NCBI RefSeq assembly: GCF_000699445.3
Contig: NC_067195.1
Span: forward strand, 86,252,569 to 86,316,568
Direction: 5' to 3'
Source: Schistosoma haematobium
Taxonomy: Eukaryota > Platyhelminthes > Trematoda > Strigeidida > Schistosomatidae
DNA length: 64,000 nt
Shown here: one piece after another, positions 9,501-19,559 of the stretch
How positions within the stretch are numbered: position 1 is the stretch's first letter
How the letters are laid out: every line of letters begins with the position of its first letter
Translations under genes and position numbers: made by a program
The notes under the pieces: generated by a model
Told to the model about the DNA's origin: nothing
Database searches by the model: none
Seen by the model: the letters and a program-made list of their open reading frames with translations, nothing else

Positions 9501-12332
9501 GGCTCAGACTAGAAGTTAGTGACTTCAAGCACTGATGTCACGTTTTGGTTTGACCGCCCCTAACTTTCTTCCAACCATTCCAACACTGGTCAGCATTGCG
9601 CGTCGTGGTAATCGGTGTTCGGGCATACGTAACACGTGGCCCAACCATCTCAGTCGATGAAGATTCACAACCTCATCAACTGATTTACCATCATTTCCTA
9701 ATACCCTGCGTCGAACCTCGCTATTACTTACCTGGTGATCCCAGCAGATGCGAGCAATATTTCTAAGACATCTGTGGTCAAATACTAGTAGCTTACGAAT
9801 ATCTTCTACTCTTAATGGTCACGTTTCGCAGCCTTTAAGTAAAACAGAACGAACTGCCGCGCAGTATACTTGTCCATTAATTGATAGACGGAACAAAAGG
9901 AACAAAAGAAGGTAACAATAACAATTTAAACTAATCTGATATTGGAGTGAACTAATGTTGTATGAGTAGTGTCATTTTCTCTGAGCTGGATGCGATTTAA
10001 TTACGAAATTTCCATTGTCATTCTAGACAATATCATCAGCATCTACCTCATATAGAACTAAGTACTTTGAATATTTGTTAAATAGCAAATCAGTTTACCT
10101 GGGTTGGAAATCTTCACCATTAATGTTATGTGTAAATCCAACCCTAATATACGTTTAAATGGCTATTCGTACTAGCCAATCTATACCATTTCATTACATT
10201 TATTCAAGTAGTAGACTATATGATTAATATTTTATGGTAATTTTTCGGTTCGAATGTTTCAAACGAGAACCCGAGTAGTATTCCAGCCCTCACACAAATC
10301 AACGATAACTACTACTGGCCTCATTGTTACTGTGTGGTGCATATGTATTTGATGCCTACTTGTACCAATGTTTATGTGTTCTAATAAATAATAAATAAAT
10401 AAGAACAAATCGTATAAGTTTATTATTGGACCAACCATACTACACTAGATGCTAACAATCTATGGGTTCTTTTTATTGACACTGAATAGTAAAATTTAAT
10501 CATCATTAAGAACCAGAAAAACGTAACACTAGTTTCTATTTAATGATTGATCATTTTAACTATCTTAAATCTATAAACAGACCCTAATAGCTCAGTGGTA
10601 GCATTTCCCACCGTGGAAATGAGTGATATGTGACTTGAATTCCCAAAGGGAGCACCTTGCTGATATTGGGTGTTAAACAAGGCTGAGGGCTTTCCTAACA
10701 ACTTAACATTGATCATTTCGTGCATTCTAACTATGCAGTAAATAGATTAACGTATCGACGTTAACAACAAAGCTTTAAAAAAATTGTCAACCCTACAGAG
10801 AGACAAGACTTAGTGATTTTAGCAATTAATTTTCATACAGTGATTCACAAATCCGAAGTAACTTTGATCTGGATAGAATTATATCTGATAAGAGTTGACT
10901 ACGAATACTACAGGGTGACTGTTGAGTCGCACTGACATGACACTGAAGTCACTGACGGTCCAAAAAAAGTACACACTACCGTTCTTTGAATTTATCATTG
11001 ACATACATGTTACGCCAAGTTGGAAAGAAATCAGCTCTATAGTTATCTACCTGAATTAGTCATACTATTAACTGAAATAACATTTTATTCTGAAAACCTA
11101 TTACATCCTACTGTTTTTCCCAATTTGTAATTTGGTGAATACGGAATATCATATAAAGATCCTTTTTTCACGCAATATATGTTGGAAATAAATCAAACAC
11201 TTAAGCCATAAATCAACAAACGCCTCGAAATCCAATTTGATATAATTACTAGTTCAAATAGTATAAAATGCCCTGGTACGGCCAAGAGTGGGGAGAGTCC
11301 GCTCTCCCTCGAAAAAAGCTCTCACATGGTCACGTGCACACAACTACTGCCAGGGAAGTCCTACTCACTGCCTTCTCGTGGCATCACTGTTGTTTACGAA
11401 ATTGAGAGAACGATAAGCGAAACTCCGGCGCTTTAACCGGGTTGGCGGACACACAGAGAGTCCACCTAGGGGAGTTGGAAAACTCTAATTCTAAACCAAT
11501 GGTGAACATGGGCTCCAGTATCCTGAAGGAACAAATGGCGTAGAAACCTATTGTTGGTCACCGGCCACCATGTGTCTGCATCTCCTTACGTTGCTCCACT
11601 GCCTTGTGAATCAGACCTTTATGTCAAAGGCTCGGGGTGTGGCCCCCTAAGAAAACTACCTGCTTTGGTTTGGGCACCCGGGCAGTATCCGAGCCATCAC
11701 ACAAACCGAATCATCTATGTGGCGCATATCTATTTGTTGCCCCCTTGTATCAATATTTATGTATTTAAATAAATGAAATAGACACTCAATAAGGATCATT
11801 ATTGTTTTAATATATAAAAATTGTATGTGAAAACAATGTTCTTGTCTATGCTGTCTAGCATGACAACAAAACATCCAACAACTAAGCTGGAAAGACGAAC
11901 AAAAGATTAATCTAAGTAACAGAATATTTTAGGATGAATGTGTTTTCGACAGTAGGATTTATATGTATATATAAAATATTTTTACATACCTAAGGGATTA
12001 TGAACTAGTTTGAATATGTGAACACGGCTTCCAGTGCTTCCAGCGTCGAACACAACACCATATACATAGTTGGTTTTGGTCGTTGCTACTCCTGCTATTT
12101 GTTGTTTAATTTTATTATTACTATGATGATAATTAATATTACCGTTATCACTTATATGTGTAAAACGTGTTTTACTCCAAGGGTCCGGGGATATAGATAC
12201 ACGACCTGTAAATTTATTGTCATGATTACATTGAAGTAGCCTACTAAACCATGTTGAATCAGATATGTAAAATGCTAACCATAAAAATAATAGAAGTGTG
12301 ATACCGATGCACAAATAGATAACTCTTCTTAG
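3306..12332 (-). CDS. Ectonucleoside triphosphate diphosphohydrolase (apyrase), ENTPD5/6 type; five exons, both ends missing
   Basis: The enzyme hydrolyses nucleoside tri- and/or diphosphates outside the cytosol. Five exons (12332-11990, 8527-8298, 6881-6567, 5370-5233, 3516-3306) have canonical AG/GT borders and join in phase to about 412 codons. In order they carry a membrane anchor, ACR1 (DAGSTGSR), ACR2 (ATAGLR), ACR3 (DGFYEGLYLWLTLNFL), ACR4 (LDLGGGSTQ) and ACR5 (SHSYLGLG). A single N-terminal anchor plus the sequence flavour fits the ENTPD5/6 branch; schistosome SmATPDase2 is the likely named relative, while tegumental SmATPDase1 belongs to the CD39 group with two anchors. The starter exon upstream of 12332 and roughly the last 100 codons below 3306 were not found; the terminal exons may lie outside the window. 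Introns are crowded with retroelements. No disruption is seen in the exons. Confidence 0.85.
3820..4333 (+). mobile_element. Solo LTR, 514 bp, 5-bp target duplication
   Basis: The block starts TGTTATATCCC and ends AAGTTATAACA, and is flanked by perfect GTTTT duplications (3815-3819 and 4334-4338). A TATA-like 'taatatataaacccgg' at 4109-4124 fits an LTR promoter; orientation is inferred from it. It lies in an intron downstream of the last apyrase exon seen. The short reading frame at 4138-4347 lies inside the LTR and is not considered a gene. Confidence 0.8.
4453..4725 (-). mobile_element. RTE-A 3' ends, two abutting fragments
   Basis: Two partial copies of the RTE-A 3' UTR lie in a row (4453-4640 and 4651-4720), each starting on the plus strand with the tail motif 'gtcagctacaacgtagga' type sequence and running into 'gcatcggtccaagttgcc'. 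Both are strongly 5'-truncated. Confidence 0.75.
4923..5154 (+). mobile_element. Solo LTR, internally deleted (232 bp), 5-bp target duplication
   Basis: Same family as the LTR at 3820: starts TGTTAGGTCCC, ends AAGTTATAACA, with perfect AACTG duplications at 4918-4922 and 5155-5159. Alignment by eye shows that the middle, including the TATA-like region, is missing. It sits in the intron just downstream of the ACR5 exon. Confidence 0.8.
5233..5370 (-). CDS. Apyrase exon: ACR5
   Basis: Acceptor cttacag|ATC, phase 0, 46 codons, donor ACT|gtaagt. It starts with IYSHSYLGLGLMSARYSML, the ACR5 block, and ends HPCWPNNVT, with a cysteine likely to be disulphide-bonded. Confidence 0.85.
6030..6300. repeat. 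Sm-alpha-type repeat, rearranged, with dead hammerhead
   Basis: A hammerhead-like block lies on the minus strand (6045-6105), but the repeat body that should follow it runs on the plus strand from 6107 ('ggattccactgctaacc'). The two halves are thus inverted relative to each other. The minus-strand core is damaged (CCGACGA, and AAAAC in place of GAAAC). Confidence 0.7.
6567..6881 (-). CDS. Apyrase exon: ACR3 and ACR4
   Basis: Acceptor ctatccag|GTACGA, phase 0, 105 codons, donor CAAAAG|gtattg. It contains ACR3 (MDGFYEGLYLWLTLNFL, with the catalytic glutamate region) and ACR4 (TLDLGGGSTQITFIP). The spacing between ACR2, ACR3 and ACR4 is usual for the family. Confidence 0.88.
6990..7050 (+). ncRNA. 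Hammerhead ribozyme (Sm-alpha type), predicted intact core
   Basis: Stem I ATCTAG (7001-7006) pairs with CTAGGT (7040-7045). The core CTGACGA follows directly, then a stem II GTCCC/GGGGT closed by wobble pairs, GAAAC, and the cleavage triplet GTC at 7037-7039. All invariant bases are present. The stem I sequence differs from sister copies on both sides yet still pairs. It lies in an apyrase intron, antisense to the gene. Confidence 0.72.
7330..7770 (+). pseudogene. Penelope-like element C-terminus, GIY-YIG endonuclease remnant
   Basis: The plus strand reads VYQFDCSC, a stop in place of G, then ASYIGHT, RTLSLSVRKHL, and from 7531 a run through AILSHLIG and LPKSTRLHLPYIAEALGI. This is the layout of the GIY-YIG nuclease and zinc-like cysteines at the end of Penelope-like retroelement proteins. 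In-frame stops disrupt it. It is a different lineage from the element at 36-37.7 kb and is antisense to the apyrase gene, within an intron. Confidence 0.6.
8038..8213. repeat. Fold-back copy of the tRNA-derived SINE
   Basis: The SINE end is present twice in opposite orientation: the plus-strand arm at 8043-8091 ('gagtcaattgaagctagacc') is the inverse of 8163-8211, with about 70 bp between. The spacer carries the hammerhead region (GAAAC side at about 8098-8102 and 'agcagtgcgcatcc') and part of the tRNA-like head. The transcript would form a hairpin of about 49 bp. Confidence 0.8.
8298..8527 (-). CDS. Apyrase exon: ACR2
   Basis: The split codon G|AT joins this exon to the ACR1 exon (giving ...NPLDPFKPFK). 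It encodes the family's YxxKPEEAA-like block (SYAEKPEEAALSLTKLI) and ACR2 (VILRATAGLRLI). The donor is GCT|gtatgt. The fold-back SINE at 8043-8211 lies only about 90 bp into the following intron. Confidence 0.87.
8763..9180 (-). repeat. Repeat A copy
   Basis: Minus-strand copy with the A/T-rich tail at 8763-8790 and the conserved body ('gcacccgggcagtattg...' type). The far 5' part is lost where the RTE-A piece begins near 9181. Confidence 0.8.
9187..9893 (-). pseudogene. RTE-A LINE 3' fragment
   Basis: This is a close relative of 38479-39622: the C-terminal coding end of the RTE protein and its 3' UTR on the minus strand. The recognisable blocks correspond to [16 protein letters not shown] and LGWGP. 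The 5' side stops near 9893 with an abrupt change to A-rich sequence. Several frame breaks are present. Confidence 0.8.
10265..10405 (+). repeat. Repeat A, 5'-truncated copy
   Basis: Only the last 140 bp or so of repeat A is present ('ccctcacacaaatc' ... 'ttgtaccaatgtttatgtg'), ending in 'aataaataataaataaataa'. This shows 5' truncation with the 3' end preserved. Confidence 0.75.
10578..10665 (+). repeat. tRNA-like sequence (A box, weak B box)
   Basis: 'taatagctcagtggtagc' matches a tRNA D-arm/A box closely. A degenerate B box ('gacttgaattccc') follows about 50 bp later. No convincing acceptor-stem pairing was found, so it is a tRNA-derived SINE head or tRNA relic rather than a working tRNA. 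Confidence 0.4.
11263..11790 (+). repeat. Repeat A, full-length copy
   Basis: Starts at 'aaatgccctggtacggcc' and ends in 'atgtatttaaataaatgaaa'. It is intact along its length and lies about 200 bp downstream (on the gene's minus strand) of the ACR1 exon. Confidence 0.82.
11990..12332 (-). CDS. Apyrase exon: membrane anchor and ACR1
   Basis: The exon opens after a polypyrimidine-AG at 12333-12334 with basic LRRVIY, then a hydrophobic stretch CIGITLLLFLWLAFYI, as in a type II signal anchor. About 70 lumenal/extracellular residues follow before ACR1, VVFDAGSTGSRVHIFKL, which binds the nucleotide phosphate in this family. It ends at TTAG|gtatgt in phase 1. A Met codon is visible near the anchor only on the next exon upstream, which is not identified. 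Confidence 0.85.
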
Positions 12333-12339
12333 CTAAAAG

Positions 12340-13370
12340 TCGAAAGAAAAAGAAGAGAAGAGAGGAGAAAATCATACTGAATACATTTGTAAAAATGAAG
12401 AAACAAACAATGCAAAAAGAGTGAAAAATATGTTAGTCACTTTGGATAATTTAACTGGATGTTGAGATGTGAGGAGATTTAGTACTAATCTTCACCTATA
12501 GATGTTTTTCACCAGGTTGGCTTTTATGGTAATCCCTTTTATCGCGAAATGTGTCTGATGCACAAATCCCTTTATCTTTTGCTTATCCAACATACAACGG
12601 AAATATACCGACCATGGTGGTGGTTTTTATTTTGAATTTCTCAGTAGTTAGCTTTGTGAATAGATTGTACGCTTCTTTATAGAAACATTTGATCATAACA
12701 AGCGATTAACAAGCAAAACTAGTTACTTAAAGCAAATCTAAAACAAGATGTACTTGTATATTTGTCCGGTTGAAAAATAAGTGACCTAGAATAGATCATT
12801 ACACATGTTTGGTTGAATACACCCAAATCAACCACACTGCAATAGGTAATTGTTAAATGAGGTTTAGCAATATTATATTGGTTATGGGTTGAGAATTACT
12901 TCACTACATGAAAATGCAGACGATTGAGAGATTCTTCTAATACAGAATGGGATCGTCGTTAGTTAAATAGATAGGACTGATGCAAAACAACTTTTCAAAG
13001 TTAATAACTAACAAGTAAATAAAGGCAAGCGGTTGCTTTATTCCATTCGCCACAAGGAGGAACTAACTTGCGATAGAGAACAAATCGCTGTATTCTGGAA
13101 TCTCGTATAATAAAATCTTGATTATTTAAGAAAACCTCAGATATTTATTGATTAATGGGCATGAAAAACTGCCTCTAACTACTTGAAACCATGTCGAGCT
13201 GTTTAGAGTGACAACCACATAGCAACTAATGGAATAGAAATCGATCAGTATGGACACTGACAATATGTCTCAGAATGGTAAACCCGAAAATCGATAAACG
13301 TGAAAACTTTTTGATCAACATGGTAATGCTAAACCATTAAACGAAATAAGATAGTAATTTAATATTCTGT
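12340..13370. other. Upstream of the first apyrase exon seen; nothing recognised
   Basis: AT-rich sequence with no open frame of note and no repeat shared with the rest of the window. The first coding or leader exon of the apyrase gene would be expected here or further right on the minus strand, but I could not identify it. Confidence 0.5.
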
Positions 13371-13372
13371 AT

Positions 13373-14435
13373 AGTCGAATACAATAGATAGCTCTGATGC
13401 AACTAGACGATTTGGACTTTTCAGATCACCTAGCTTTCCTATCCCACACACATCAACAAATGCAGATGGAGACAACCAGTGTAACAGCAGTCGCTGCATC
13501 AGTAGGACTCAACATACACAAGGGAAAAGCAACATCCTCAAATACAACACAGAGAATACCAAACAATCACATTCGATTGGGAAACTATGGAAGAGATGGA
13601 ATCTCACTTACCTAGACAGCATCATCGTCGACGAACGAGGAGGATCTGATGCAGACGCAAAGGTAAGGATTTTTAAAGCAACGGCAGCGTTCCCACATTT
13701 GACGAACATATGGAACTTAAAACAATTATCTGTCAACCAATATCAAAGTCACAATCTTCAATACGAACGTCAAGACAGTTAGTTCTATTATACGGAGCTG
13801 AAACGTGGAGAACTACCAAAACCATCATCAAAAGGGTATAAGTATTTATAAACAGTTGTCTATACAAGATACGCAATGTCCGTTATTGACCGGATACCAT
13901 CAGCAACAGTCTACTGTGGGAGAGAACAAAACACCTTCCATCTAAATAGAAAATTAAGAAAAGATGTTGGAAGTGGATAGGTCCTACTTTGAGAAAATCA
14001 TTAAACTACATTAAGAAGTAAGCACTAACTTGGAATCCTGAAGGGAAACGAGAAAGAGGAAGACCAAAGAACACATTATGTCGGGAATTAGAATCAGACA
14101 TGAAAATGATGAATGGCAATCCAGTCAGTCAGTCAGCTACAACGTACGACCAGGCACATATATGCTTCCGTTCAAGTTAACATACCTCATTACATAACAA
14201 GATCAACACCGGATTCATGAAAAGTAGTTAATTCAGAGGTGGTAATATATAAAAGAAAGATTGCATATAAGAACATAGTACAGGAAGAAAGAATTAGTTC
14301 GTAGAAAGAAAGATACGAAGCGATTTTAATCTCTTAGTTTAAGGGAAGACAGAGAGTGTATACAGAGTTCGATGGAGAATGCTGGTGGGTCGCCTATGCT
14401 CTTTTACGAGGGATAACAGGAGTAAGTATAGTCGA
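13373..14435 (+). pseudogene. RTE-B LINE remnant with a nested RTE-A end
   Basis: The coding frame starts inside the reverse transcriptase at LDDLDFSDHLAFLSHTHQQM, where FADD has become FSDH, and then breaks repeatedly. The C-terminal part ([13 protein letters not shown], 13790-13830) and 3' end (to about 14430) follow. An RTE-A 3' end lies inside it at 14124-14364. The first 370 bp is nearly identical to 18915-19285. Confidence 0.8.
14124..14364 (-). mobile_element. RTE-A 3' end inserted in RTE-B copy
   Basis: A 5'-truncated RTE-A piece whose (TCAG)n tail starts at 14124 on the plus strand. RTE-B sequence resumes at about 14366 ('gagttcgatggagaatgctgg'). This shows that RTE-A was active after this RTE-B copy landed. 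Confidence 0.75.
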
Positions 14436-14439
14436 TAAG

Positions 14440-15600
14440 TACTGAATATTACTTTCGAGTTTGTAACAATTCTCGTCTAATCTACTATGAAACAGCAAAA
14501 AATAGATCAATACAATATATATATTGAGAAATGTAATTAAACTATTTAACATACCATTCGATGATAGCTAGATCTTAAATACGACGAAGGTAGTAGACCA
14601 ACAAACAAACGCTGATAATTCATAAAAGGTATCATTGGTGATTTGTCTGAATTATTGATATAATTACTCTCGTATTCTGTGTTTAAAAGTTTCATAATTT
14701 AAATAAATCGGTATCTACCAATATCTAAAATATATAAAGAATCATCAGAGAAAGAATGAATAAATAAACATTAAACAACGACGAAATGTAAATTTAAATC
14801 AAATTAAACTATTCAGTACATCAATAACAAGTAAATAGAAGATAAATAGGTTTACTATATCAATATGAGTTATAGATAAAGTAAGACCATGTAGTACTGA
14901 TTTGGATCGATCAATTTATACACACTATAGCAACGAAATGACCCAAATAAAGGTTGAGTAAAAGAATAGCAATAGAGATTATTTAATACCAATGATAGTG
15001 GTACGCTAAGAGAAACAAAATATAGTTCACATTATATATATATATATATTTCCTCGTAGGTTATTTTTTAAATAATTTAACGTTTACAAATCGGTTTTCT
15101 CTGTGGATACTCTCATTTACTTGAATATGAAGACAGTGATAAAAGGAAATTCTTTTTATGACCTAATCATTTACATAAGCGATTCATCAGATAAATGCCT
15201 TTCCATGATAATTTTGATTACTTACAAAAGAATTCAATTTCTTACCATTAATGGTAAGTACTTGTAGAATTCGGAGAGTAAGAATACGAAGTTTACAAAC
15301 TGATTGGAAGAGAGCAGTTTAGGCTTCTTCAAGATTGTGAATAAACCAACTGTGTTTACATTTATCGAAACACATTTAAAAGCTGATTATCCCATTTTTA
15401 TGTAACCTTACCGCCAAAGAATACCCAGCATATATCAAGAATCGTATTTTGTTTCTGCTAAGTTTCATCATTTGTGGTTTGTATGAGACATATATCCGCC
15501 AACGAAGCGGCGAGTAGACTGAACAGAAATTCTCTCTGAATAGGTTTAAACAAAATTAAGGTGGGCTAAGTGAATAAATGGAATTAGTTCATTAAGTCGT
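14440..15600. other. No gene recognised
   Basis: AT-rich DNA with an (AT)n run at 15034-15051. No coding frame, splice-flanked exon or shared repeat was recognised. Confidence 0.5.
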
Positions 15601-15604
15601 TTAC

Positions 15605-15745
15605 TGTTGGTCTAAACCGTATGAATGAACGTCGTCTATTTGGTTGGTTTCTGTGTGACAACCGCGATCAGTGGTTGGAGATGGCTCAAAATCAGTTGAA
15701 ATGGCGTAATGTATTCAGACTTAAACCTTGAGATTCAATGACATG
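15605..15745 (+). pseudogene. Short RTE 3' coding relic
   Basis: Reads LFGWFLCDNRDQWLEMAQNQ-like, matching the WGPRDHRNQWLETLGDMTRN end of the RTE-A protein at 38.75-38.85 kb. It is only about 140 bp and degenerate. Confidence 0.5.
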
Positions 15746-15749
15746 TCTT

Positions 15750-17585
15750 AAATTTTATTTCTTAAGTTGCCCGAAACCATAGTTTTCAATGTTTAATCTT
15801 TCTCATTACAATTGTAACTACTATTATTTCGAAACTTATTATTGATCTTGCTAATTTCACTTCATTGAGCTGATGCCAAATTTGGCTGAAGCAGATTTTT
15901 ATCAAGTCATGTGTTTATTTACACCAACTGGCTGAAAGGCAATAATCATATCGGTTGGTATCAAAGATATGTTTTATTAGTTGAATAGGAATATGGTTTA
16001 AATGTTACAAAAATGTACACCAAAGAGCTTTTTAAACACTGAAAACTTTCCACAATAGCGTCGCACGTAAAATGAATGCATATATGTAGTTCATTACTAC
16101 TTCGAACAACCAGTACAAGGATAAGTGGTTGCTCTCACTACCGTTGTGCCATCGATAACATCCTAGGAAAAGTCCTGAAAGGCATGATAATGGCGTAAAT
16201 CTTTTACTTAGATCTAAAATACGGATCTAAGTGTACTTTTTTTTACTATGAAATGGTATATAACGAACATGAATAGTATTACTTAGCTGGGCATCAGCGC
16301 GTAGTGTCAATAAAGGAAAAAGGACGTCTACAAGGCTAACAGGAGCATTTCTCTACATTCATGTTTGATATCGAACTATTGAGAAGAGTGGAATGTTTGT
16401 CAAGCAGTGAAAGATGAATTAGATTTCCATACAGAAGTTCAAATAGGTTTATTTTCATCTGAGAGATCTTGGATGTTTTGACACTGGTCAAATCATAAGA
16501 AATCAGGTATTCGACGCAAATCCTACTTAATGGATGTAAGACTAAAGATAATTAACGATTGTACTTGAGTATCGTCGTTTTCAAATAGTTGTTGAGAAAT
16601 GTTACGCTGAGATTTAGTAGTATGTACTTCAGTATAGCAAAAATTGTGACACAAGAAGAGCTATTATCATTAACCACTGAACTAAAATACCGGGTTAGGG
16701 TAAAATAATACATTAAAAATACCTAGATAAATTGAAGTGTAACAAAGGAGCTCGTTAAATTGTTAGAGTAATCACAATACTTTCCTGTTTTTCAGGATTT
16801 TCGGCTGACTCAGTGGAATATCAAACAACATGAACATAGATATGATACATCGTTTCCAGTACAAACATTAAATGGAATGATACTTATGCAGACTAGAAGA
16901 CCAGCAGCGATTTTAAGACTGGAGAATTACAAATGACTTCCAATAACTTTTCACTCCATCAACAACAAAGGAGCGTAGCTTAGTGATTAAAGATATTAGC
17001 TTTCAACCACACCAGAAACAGATTCAAACCCCGTTTTATCCAGACTTGATTCGAGCAAGCAATGGTGAAACTAGTTATGTGCTTCATAAACGAGTCACAA
17101 AGTTATGAAACGGTTTCATGTAACTAAGACTACAAATAAAATGCTCAAATAGTCAGAACCTACAGAAACTGTTGCATGGGTTAACAGAGTTAAGGTAATA
17201 AGACAGTAAAACAAATAATTGTAGAAACAACTTGTTGCCGACATATCTCTTTCAACTAATAAATGAATTTTCTCACGCGGACTAATGTGGTAAATTAGTA
17301 ATTAAGATTAAAACGTTCTTTGTATTCGCAAAATTTTATTTAGACTAGTAGGTAACAAACTCAGCATAGAGTCTTCTAGGGTTACTGCCAACCACAAGCT
17401 TGAGTAAATGAGGGTTGGAAATCCTAACTCATATAAAAAACTGTTATAATAATCCCAACCAGAGTAGACCAAGTAATTCACCTAAACTCTGTTATGGGAT
17501 TTAAAGAGCTAGTAGAAAAGGGTTATGATACCGCCACTATCAGATGGTCCTCAAGCTGAGATTGAGACTAAAGAAGTACTAGACA
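15750..17585. other. Mostly unassigned; one tRNA-like stretch
   Basis: No gene recognised. At 16976-17035 'gcgtagcttagtgattaaag' resembles a tRNA A-box arm and 'agattcaaacccc' a B box, spaced as in a tRNA-derived SINE head. No body shared with other repeats was seen. Confidence 0.35.
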
Positions 17586-17589
17586 AACG

Positions 17590-19322
17590 CCATTACAAGA
17601 GTTTAGTACAACCTTCCTTCGGAATGCTAGCAGACTCAGTGAATTCGAGATAGCACTAAGCAGCAGGTTCCAAACCACACAAGATCTACTAAAAGAAACT
17701 ACTATGAAGAACTGGAAAGGATTGAAGAAATAACTAAAACACGCTGCAAGATGTTGGGTAGCAAAAAGCACCAACATAAACAATAAAACTCGATAGACGC
17801 CTTGGGCAAGACGCAACAAGGGGAAAATAAGACGGAGATCGACAACAGTCGAACACGAGCAGATAAATTCAAGGTTTGACATGCAGAAGCACACAAACGA
17901 GTGAAGAGCATTAGAACTGGTAGGCGAAGATGTGTTAAAAATCTAGCAATGATTACAGAGAAAACTGAAACAGAAAGAAAGAATCGACAACTATATGATA
18001 CGACGAAGCTAGCCCCCAAATGCCCTGGTACGGCCGAGAGTGGGGAGAGTCCGATCTCCCTCGAAAAAAGCTCTCACATGGCCACGCGTATATAGCTTCT
18101 GCCAGGGAAGTCCTAATCACTGCCTTCTCGTGGCGGGGGTGTTGTTGACGAAACTGAGAGGACGAAAAGCGAATGTCCGGCGCTTTAACCGGATCCCAAA
18201 CCAATGGTGCACATGGGCCCCAGTATCCTGCGGGAACAAATGGCGTATGAACCAATTGTTGGTCACCGGCTTCCATGGGACTGCATCTTCTTACGATGCG
18301 CCGCTGCCTTGTGGATCAGACCTTCAGGTCGAAGGCTCTGGGAGTGGCCCCCTAAGAAAACCACCTGCTTCGGTTTGGGCACCCGGGCAGTATCACAGCC
18401 CTCACACATATCGAATGAGATTTGTGTGGTGCATATGTATTCGGTGCTTCCCTGTACCAATATTTATGTGTTAAAATAAATAAATAAATAATAATAAGTT
18501 AGCAGTGAAATACAGACGCTCAGCTTCGAGATCAACTGACCGGATTCTGAAGGATGGGTTGTATGCACACTAAATCACTACACTACGGATCATCGTTCAA
18601 CAATCAGTTGAATAGAACTCGTCAATATACATCAACTTCATTGATTATGAGGAGGTGCTTGACTGTGTGGACAGGAGAACATTATGGAAACTTCTTCGAC
18701 ACTAGAGTTCCTGGGAAGAATGTCAATATTACCCGGAACTCATACGACGGACTACACTACAAAGTCACATGTGGAGGACAGCTGACAGATGCATTCCAAG
18801 TAAGGACCGGAGTCAGACAAGGCTGTTTACTCTCCCTTCCTCTTTCTCCTGGTGGTCGACTGGATTATGAAAACCTCCACATCTGACGGGAAGCACGGAG
18901 TACTATGGATGGCTCAGAATCAATTAGAAGATTTGGACTTTTCAGATCACCTAGCTTTCCTATCCCACACACATCAACAAATGCAGATGGAGACAACCAG
19001 TGTAACAGCAGTCGCTGCATCAGTAGGACTCAACATACACAAGGGAAAAGCAACATCCTCAAATACAACACAGAGAATACCAAACAATCACATTCGATTG
19101 GGAAACTATGGAAGAAATGGAATCTCACTTACCTAGACAGCATCATCGTCGACGAACGAGGAGGATCTGATGCAGACGCAAAGGTAAGGATTTTTAAAGC
19201 AACGGCAGCGTTCCCACATTTGACGAACATATGGAACTTAAAACAATTATCTGTCAACCAATATCAAAGTCACAATTTTGAATACCGACGTAAAAATTCA
19301 TTTTTGGGAAGCTGAGACTTGG
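17590..19322 (+). pseudogene. RTE-B LINE remnant split by repeat A
   Basis: 17590-18010 matches, with stops, the linker between endonuclease and reverse transcriptase (LGSKKHQHK- and RQLYDTTKLA-like blocks). A full repeat A sits at 18012-18493. The reverse transcriptase then resumes at about 18540 ([37 protein letters not shown]), and carries FSDH in place of FADD at about 18935. It breaks off at 19322 next to a repeat A end. Confidence 0.8.
18012..18493 (+). repeat. Repeat A, full-length, inside RTE-B
   Basis: Complete copy from 'ccccaaatgccctggtacgg' to 'aaataaataaataaataata'. The open frames it shows (up to 144 codons at 18040-18474) are not conserved in other copies. Confidence 0.85.
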
Positions 19323-19325
19323 AGG

Positions 19326-19390
19326 ACTCATTTATTTGAACACATAAATATTGGTACAAGGGGTCACCAAATAAATAAGCACCACACAAC
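19326..19390 (-). repeat. Repeat A 3' end fragment
   Basis: About 60 bp of the 3' end with tail ('catttatttgaacacataaa'), again 5'-truncated, abutting the broken end of the RTE-B copy. Confidence 0.65.
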
Positions 19391-19559
19391 AACAAAGAGA
19401 ACATGAAGAGATAGAGAATACAAAGTAGAACAAAAACGAACATAAGTGTATGAGGGTGAAATAATAATAATGAAAGGGGCAGTTCAACTAGCAAAAGTAC
19501 AGCCAAAGATAATCCTTCCTGTTAAAGAAGTTACGTTCACTTTTTTATAAAGTAAAACA

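Noticed and set aside
10578..10665. Functional tRNA gene
   Set aside because: A clear A box but a poor B box and no convincing acceptor or anticodon stem.
17568..18019. Minus-strand hydrophobic frames of 105-108 codons resembling membrane proteins
   Set aside because: They are antisense to a decayed RTE-B coding region; the serine/leucine-rich look comes from reverse translation of lysine/glutamate-rich sequence.
18040..18474. 144-codon plus-strand frame
   Set aside because: It is within repeat A; equivalent frames are broken in other copies, so it is chance openness in a less AT-rich repeat.
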